A stretch of DNA of 35,242 bases. Origin: Patescibacteria group bacterium. Lineage in GTDB: Bacteria; Patescibacteriota; Patescibacteriia; JAACEG01. Below, in pieces: positions 31,062-35,242 of the stretch. The notes under the pieces are model-generated. The model saw nothing but the letters and a program-made list of their open reading frames with translations. It was not told where the DNA came from and did not search any database. The stretch lies in assembly GCA_034660655.1 (NCBI GenBank), contig JAYEJU010000042.1, positions 1-35,242 of the forward strand, in the 5' to 3' direction. Every line of letters starts with the position of its first letter. Position 1 is the stretch's first letter. The position numbers and the translations under genes are program-made.

Positions 31062-31664
31062 ATGCTTGAGCAATTGTTTAATTCTAAAATTAGAGTAAAA
31101 TTATTAAGGCTGTTTTTGGCAAATCCAAATAAGCAATATTATATAAGACAGCTCACAAGATTGCTTGATTCTCAAATTAATTCTGTTAGAAGAGAAATTG
31201 ACAATTTGGTTTCTATCGGGATTTTAAGCGCTGCATCAAATTTTGAACAAAAGAAAAAAAATGAAAATGCTGTTAAAAAAGGGAAATCCCAGCGAAAATA
31301 TTTTCAAGTGAACATAAATTTCGATCTTTATTTAGAATTAAGATCTTTGATTCTAAGATCGCATCTTGTTGTTAAAAAAGGAATTTGCAAAGAAATTGCT
31401 AAAGCAGGGAATATAAGCTATTTAGCTTTTACTGGGATATTTGTTAGTAATTCAGCTGAGTCATCTGTTGATATATTAATAGTTGGAAAAGCAAATAAGA
31501 AAAAAATAGGCAAAATTATTAATAAATTTGAAAAAGAACTAAACAGAAGTATTAATTATACATTAATGTCTAAAACTGAATTTTTATATCGCAAAGATGT
31601 CACAGATAAATTTTTATATAGTATTTTGGAGGGAAAAAAAATCGTGGCAATAGATAATATTTAA
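31062..31664 (+). CDS. wHTH protein with nucleotidyltransferase-like C-terminal domain
   Basis: The 200-residue product begins with a winged helix of ArsR type (residues 1-60: SKIRVKLLRLFLANPNKQYY, RQLTRLLD, VRREIDNLVSIGIL). The C-terminal half reads YLAFTGIFVSNSAESSVDILIVG, like the GSxxxG...SDIDLLV core of MNT-type nucleotidyltransferases, but the first glycine-serine and acidic residues are partly replaced (TGIF, SVDIL). It may be a DNA-binding regulator with a degenerate or modified enzyme domain. It overlaps plsC by one base (TAATG), so they are coupled. Confidence 0.65.
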   Translation: MLEQLFNSKIRVKLLRLFLANPNKQYYIRQLTRLLDSQINSVRREIDNLVSIGILSAASNFEQKKKNENAVKKGKSQRKYFQVNINFDLYLELRSLILRSHLVVKKGICKEIAKAGNISYLAFTGIFVSNSAESSVDILIVGKANKKKIGKIINKFEKELNRSINYTLMSKTEFLYRKDVTDKFLYSILEGKKIVAIDNI

Positions 31665-32311
31665 TGATTTTTATGGTAGTTTACCTGCTACAAAAAATGT
31701 CTTGGATTATTTTAACCCCGTTATTCAAAATTTTTTTGCGCTTGAAAGTGTCAGGACAGGAAAATTTCAATTTAATAAAGCAAAAACAATTTATTGTGAT
31801 TGCAAACCATAAGGGCTATTTAGACCCTTTTTTAGTGTCAGCTACTGTTCCCTTTATAAAATTTTTGAAAATGAATTTTCGTTATATGACAAAACCGCAT
31901 TGGTTTAAAGCTTATCCGATTATCAAATTATTAGGCGCTTATAAATTAGAAAGAAATCAAGGAAGTTTAGAAAAAACTTTGGCAAGCACGGAAGAATTTA
32001 TTAGACAAGGAAAACATATGTTGATTTTTCCAGAAGGCACTATTCCAAAACAAGGAGAAAAATCGCCTACTCGGCAAGGAATCGCGTATTTGGCTAAAAA
32101 ATATAATTTGCCGATTTTACCCGTTGCTCTTAAGGGAAGTAATGGAATTAATGGAGAAAAAGGCATAGATATAAAAAAGTTTTTTTCCAGAAAATGTTTA
32201 GTAAATATAAAGGTCGGTAGACCTTTTTTTTACGCCGATGTTGTTAATAACAACATGGACTACCACTCATCTGCGCGTAAGATAATGGAATTAGTAAGAG
32301 TAATGTTATAG
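31664..32311 (+). CDS. 1-acyl-sn-glycerol-3-phosphate acyltransferase (PlsC-type)
   Basis: This 215-residue enzyme adds the second acyl chain to lysophosphatidic acid. Block I is NHKGYLDP (N-H-x4-D catalytic pair) and block III is FPEGT, both intact. The N-terminus is hydrophobic (MVVYLLQKMSWIILTPLFKIF), suiting membrane attachment. Block II-like KPHWFKAYPIIKLLGAYKLER is also present. Length is normal for a minimal PlsC. It begins on the stop of the previous gene and is followed by a terminator. CPR bacteria often keep acyltransferases but lack full lipid synthesis, so the source of its acyl donor is not clear. Confidence 0.88.
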   Translation: MIFMVVYLLQKMSWIILTPLFKIFLRLKVSGQENFNLIKQKQFIVIANHKGYLDPFLVSATVPFIKFLKMNFRYMTKPHWFKAYPIIKLLGAYKLERNQGSLEKTLASTEEFIRQGKHMLIFPEGTIPKQGEKSPTRQGIAYLAKKYNLPILPVALKGSNGINGEKGIDIKKFFSRKCLVNIKVGRPFFYADVVNNNMDYHSSARKIMELVRVML

Positions 32312-32330
32312 CCAAAGCTATATTTTTTTT
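32307..32330 (+). terminator. Intrinsic terminator after plsC
   Basis: TATAGC-CAAA-GCTATA followed by eight Ts. The stem starts within the plsC stop codon region. Confidence 0.75.
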
Positions 32331-32340
32331 GTTTAATTTT

Positions 32341-32349
32341 TGTTATAAT
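32341..32349 (+). promoter_or_regulatory. Extended -10 promoter, leaderless
   Basis: TG-T-TATAAT (32341-32349) is a perfect extended -10. The -35 region is only T-rich. Transcription should start about 7 nt later, at 32356-32357, which is the A of the ATG of the next gene, so the mRNA would be leaderless. Confidence 0.65.
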
Positions 32350-32356
32350 ATAAGTA

Positions 32357-33562
32357 ATGAATAAAATTAAAAAAATATTAAATTACATTGATAGCCATAA
32401 GTTGTATCCTGATATTAAAATAATAAATGGAAGCGTTAAGGCTAATGTTTTTATAGACGAAAAAAAGGTTTTAATGTTTTCTTCAAATAATTATATAGGA
32501 ATAGCAACTCATCCAAGAGTAGTCAATGCTGCTGTTAATGCTACTAAAAAATACGGGGTTGGTTCTGGAGGGTCTAGGATGCTTTCTGGAAATCTGCGAA
32601 TACATAGAGATTTTGAATTCGCTATTGCTAAATTCAAAGGATATGAAGACGCAATTGTTTGGCCATCTGGATATTCTGCTAATGTCGGGATTATTTCAGC
32701 GTTAATAAATCCTCTCAAAGTCGGTGTTAGCGATTTTTTTGAAAGAAAGGGTGTTATTTTTAGCGATGAGTTAAATCATGCGAGTATAATTGATGGATGC
32801 CAAATGAGCAAGCAAAAAATTGTTATTTATAGACATAATAATGTTGGTGATTTAGAAAAAAAATTAAAAAAATATAAAAAAAGAAGAGAGCTGGTTGTTA
32901 CTGATAGTGTATTTAGTATGGATGGAGATATTGCGCCTCTTGATAAAATCGCTAAACTTTGCAAAAAATATGATGCAATGTTAATGATAGATGAGGCTCA
33001 CGCAACAGGTGTTTTAGGTGATAAAGGGCATGGAGCAGTAGAATATTTTAATTTAGATCCTTCTAAAGATGTTGATGTTATAATGGGAACATGCAGTAAA
33101 GCGCTTGGAGTTACAGGTGGATTTGTTGTCGGTAGCAAGTCATTAATCCGTTATTTAAGGGTTGCAAGCCGTTCATATATATTTTCTACAGCTATGACGC
33201 CAGCCTCTTCGGCGGCATTAATTGAAGCATTAAAAGTGATAGAAGACGAGCCAGAAATTAGAGAAAAAATGTGGAAAAATGTAAAATATTTAAGAGAAAG
33301 TTTTAATAAAATAGGTTTTGATACAATAACTAGCGAAACCCAGATAATTCCTGTTTTAATTGGGAAAGAAGAAAAGGCAATTGAATTTGCCAGAAAACTG
33401 CTTGCAAAGGGTATTTTTGCTCCGTGTGTTCGTTGGCCAGCAGTTAGAAAAAATAAAGCAAGAATCAGGTTCACTGTTATGTCAGAACATACAAAAGAAC
33501 AGATTGATTATTTATTACAATGTTGCTGTGATATTGGAAAAGATTTAAATATAATAAAATAA
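32357..33562 (+). CDS. Alpha-oxoamine synthase (PLP-dependent, KBL/BioF/CqsA family)
   Basis: This 401-residue fold-type I PLP enzyme condenses an acyl-CoA with an amino acid. PLP Lys is K248 in GTCSKALGVTGG; DEAHATGVLG (212-221) carries the cofactor Asp and His; His141 in SDELNHASIIDG stacks on the ring. GSGGSRMLSGN (69-79) is the usual substrate loop. The family contains 2-amino-3-ketobutyrate CoA ligase, 8-amino-7-oxononanoate synthase, ALA synthase, serine palmitoyltransferase and the autoinducer synthases CqsA/LqsA; I cannot choose among them from sequence alone. No biotin or threonine pathway gene is near. It starts without a leader and is followed after 18 nt by an ADC-like gene. Confidence 0.87.
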   Translation: MNKIKKILNYIDSHKLYPDIKIINGSVKANVFIDEKKVLMFSSNNYIGIATHPRVVNAAVNATKKYGVGSGGSRMLSGNLRIHRDFEFAIAKFKGYEDAIVWPSGYSANVGIISALINPLKVGVSDFFERKGVIFSDELNHASIIDGCQMSKQKIVIYRHNNVGDLEKKLKKYKKRRELVVTDSVFSMDGDIAPLDKIAKLCKKYDAMLMIDEAHATGVLGDKGHGAVEYFNLDPSKDVDVIMGTCSKALGVTGGFVVGSKSLIRYLRVASRSYIFSTAMTPASSAALIEALKVIEDEPEIREKMWKNVKYLRESFNKIGFDTITSETQIIPVLIGKEEKAIEFARKLLAKGIFAPCVRWPAVRKNKARIRFTVMSEHTKEQIDYLLQCCCDIGKDLNIIK

Positions 33563-33580
33563 ATAATAATATTTTTTAAT

Positions 33581-34375
33581 ATGGCAAATTTAGAAGAAAA
33601 ATTTGAAAATTTAAAAAAAGAAAAATTAAAAAGTTTTGAACCTATTAGTCAAGTTAATTTTTTAGGAAAACAGATAGACATGCCATTTAAATATTCTGAT
33701 GCCAGCGCTGTAATGGCTTTTTTCCCAATATCATATAAAAAGGCAAATGATATGATAGGTAATGATCGTCTTAAGCCAGTTAGTATATTAAGAGGAAAAA
33801 GCGTGGTTGGCATTACAATTTTTGAATATCGCGAATGTCCTATAGGACCTTTTTGCGAATTTACTATATCAATCCCAGTAATACATGATTCAAAAATAAG
33901 AGTTCCAATTTTTCCATTGTTATTTGATTCAATGTTCAAAAATTTTGGTTTTCATGTAATTATGTTGGGTGCAAATTCTGATATTGCTCGAAGTCACATA
34001 GAGGAAATATTTGGTTATCCAACATATCATAAAAATATTGATATAAGCATAGCAGAGCAAGACAAATATTTATTTGCTAGTCTTAGTTGTAATGATAAAA
34101 ATATAATTTCTTTTAAAGGGAAAACTCCGAAAAAATACAAGCCAATGAAAAAGAAATTTAATACATATTATTTAAGAAATAATGATATATTCAGAGTTAA
34201 GTTAGATACTATGGTTTTTTTGGGACGTTCTAAAGGAAAAAAGAGTTCTATTTTTGATTTTGGGAATCATGAAATTTCCGAAATTTTAAAAAGTTTAGAT
34301 ATAGAAAATAATTGTCTTGAAATTGTTCATTATAAGAAAGCTGTTGAAATTGCCGGTGGCGCTGAAAAAATATAA
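33581..34375 (+). CDS. Acetoacetate decarboxylase-like protein without the catalytic Lys
   Basis: This 264-residue protein resembles the acetoacetate decarboxylase (ADC) family: SVVGITIFEYRECPIGPFCEFTISIPV (about 74-100, written here in parts as GITIFEYRE and GPFCEFTISIPV) corresponds to the conserved E-[YF]-x(6)-GPx-E segment. EIFGYPTYHK (142-151) stands where the family has GFPKK with the Schiff-base Lys. Here P is followed by T, so the decarboxylase Lys is absent unless K151 replaces it. It may catalyse another reaction on a keto compound or bind a ligand. The likely partner is the alpha-oxoamine synthase just upstream. Confidence 0.6.
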   Translation: MANLEEKFENLKKEKLKSFEPISQVNFLGKQIDMPFKYSDASAVMAFFPISYKKANDMIGNDRLKPVSILRGKSVVGITIFEYRECPIGPFCEFTISIPVIHDSKIRVPIFPLLFDSMFKNFGFHVIMLGANSDIARSHIEEIFGYPTYHKNIDISIAEQDKYLFASLSCNDKNIISFKGKTPKKYKPMKKKFNTYYLRNNDIFRVKLDTMVFLGRSKGKKSSIFDFGNHEISEILKSLDIENNCLEIVHYKKAVEIAGGAEKI

Positions 34376-34443
34376 ATTTTGTTAAATATTTTTAATTTTT
34401 AACATAAAAATTATTCACAATATTAAAATCTCATTATTAAAGT

Positions 34444-35242
34444 ATGTTGATTTATTTTAAATTTAGTTATTTTTTGGGTGCAATTGCTCCTTTTTTAGTT
34501 GGAATTTTTGTTTATTTAACAAACAAAGACAAAATTGTTAATAAAATGTTTTTTTTATTATCTTTGTGCGGAGCAATCTGGAGCTTTGGTCTTTTTTTAA
34601 TGTTTAATACGCAAAATATAATAATGAGCTATTACTATCGTTTATTTATGGATTGCGGGTCAATACTTCTTCCAGCTTTTTGGTTGCATTTTGTGTATTC
34701 AATATTAAATTACAATGGATCAAAAAGAAAAGAATTATATATTTGTTATTTTATAAGTATTGTTTTATTTACCCTTAACCTTTTTGATTTTTTTATTCCT
34801 GGTTTATTTGTAAAAGAAATTGTTGAAAAAAGTATATTTAATTTTTATCCTACAGCAGGTCTTGGTTATTATTTATTTTTTTGTTATTTTTTAATAATCA
34901 TTCCTTATTCTTTATTTCACTTAATTAGAGGATATAAAAACAGTAAAGGGTTTAAAAAACAACAAATTAAATATATTATAATTGCCGCTATTTTAGGTTT
35001 TGGCGGGGGTGGTATGAGTTTTTTTTTAACATTTAATATTCCTATCTTACCTTACGGAATAATCCTTTTTGCTTTATATCCTATTATGATAGCTTATGCC
35101 ATCACAAGATATCAATTAATGGATATCCGTGTTGTTATCCGTCAAAGCACAGTTATTGTTTCTACATTGTTATCTATTCTTATAATGTTTTTGGCAGTTA
35201 TGTGGCTATGCGATTATTTAGTTGATCTTAATATAAATTACG
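34444..35242 (+). CDS. 7TM sensor protein, N-terminal part (probable histidine kinase; 3' end outside window)
   Basis: The frame starts at ATG 34444 and is open to the right edge, giving 266 residues. It has about seven to eight hydrophobic segments, ending with PYGIILFALYPIMIAYAI and then RYQLMDIRVVIRQS, a signature of the 7TM N-terminal sensor region (HisKA_7TM type) found before histidine kinase or GGDEF domains. The catalytic part lies outside the window, so kinase identity is inferred. It lies 68 nt after the ADC-like gene in the same direction and may be transcribed with it; no promoter between them is evident. Confidence 0.7.
   Translation, partial: MLIYFKFSYFLGAIAPFLVGIFVYLTNKDKIVNKMFFLLSLCGAIWSFGLFLMFNTQNIIMSYYYRLFMDCGSILLPAFWLHFVYSILNYNGSKRKELYICYFISIVLFTLNLFDFFIPGLFVKEIVEKSIFNFYPTAGLGYYLFFCYFLIIIPYSLFHLIRGYKNSKGFKKQQIKYIIIAAILGFGGGGMSFFLTFNIPILPYGIILFALYPIMIAYAITRYQLMDIRVVIRQSTVIVSTLLSILIMFLAVMWLCDYLVDLNINY

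Overview
The window looks like a chromosomal piece of a Candidate Phyla Radiation (Patescibacteria) bacterium, most likely of the Parcubacteria side. The evidence is the low GC content, A/T-ending codons, a compact str-S10-spc ribosomal block without rpmD (uL30), lysine-rich extensions on several ribosomal proteins, few Shine-Dalgarno sequences, and many short palindromic repeats between and inside genes. The placement is inferred from gene content; no rRNA gene is present to confirm it. The standard code is used, with TAA, TAG and TGA all acting as stops.

Layout. 1-2284: 3' part of a cysteine-rich, PKD-containing surface protein and its frameshifted, decaying tail, closed by a terminator. 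2285-2673: tRNA-Pro(TGG), tRNA-Phe(GAA) and tRNA-Lys(TTT) on the minus strand. 2726-9543: a block bounded by two inverted copies of a foldback MITE-like repeat, holding an MFS permease and rpsL, rpsG, fusA, tuf and rpsJ. 9867-21201: rplC-rplD-rplW-rplB-rpsS-rplV-rpsC-rplP-rpmC-rpsQ-rplN-rplX-rplE-rpsN-rpsH-rplF-rplR-rpsE-rplO-secY, all on the plus strand. 21202-22225: about 1 kb without a clear gene, holding a terminator hairpin, a candidate promoter plus G-poor small RNA plus terminator, a 250-bp repeat with inverted ends, and a purine-rich leader. 22226-23660: a pyrE-like/pyrF-like pair. 23824-27868: heat-shock cluster (CIRCE, hrcA, grpE, hsp20, dnaK). 27903-28152: second, directly repeated copy of the 250-bp element, abutting a P-loop kinase-like gene with no normal start codon. 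28807-30479: two small conserved genes and dnaJ. 30551-32311: membrane protein, wHTH-nucleotidyltransferase-like regulator and plsC-type acyltransferase. 32357-35242: alpha-oxoamine synthase, acetoacetate-decarboxylase-like protein and the start of a 7TM sensor protein cut by the window edge.

How it works together. Most of the window is translation and secretion (ribosomal proteins, EF-G, EF-Tu, SecY) and protein folding (HrcA-controlled chaperones). The most unusual content is non-coding. Four ribosomal leaders carry matching foldback elements built from five 9-nt units facing five complementary 9-nt units, ending 6-8 nt before the start codon. Two other repeat families with a similar 9-nt tendency occupy further leaders. 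Small GC-rich palindromes have also entered the reading frames of rplD, rplW, rplV and grpE in a manner like Rickettsia palindromic elements. The last three genes form a possible metabolite-synthesis-plus-sensor set whose function is not known.
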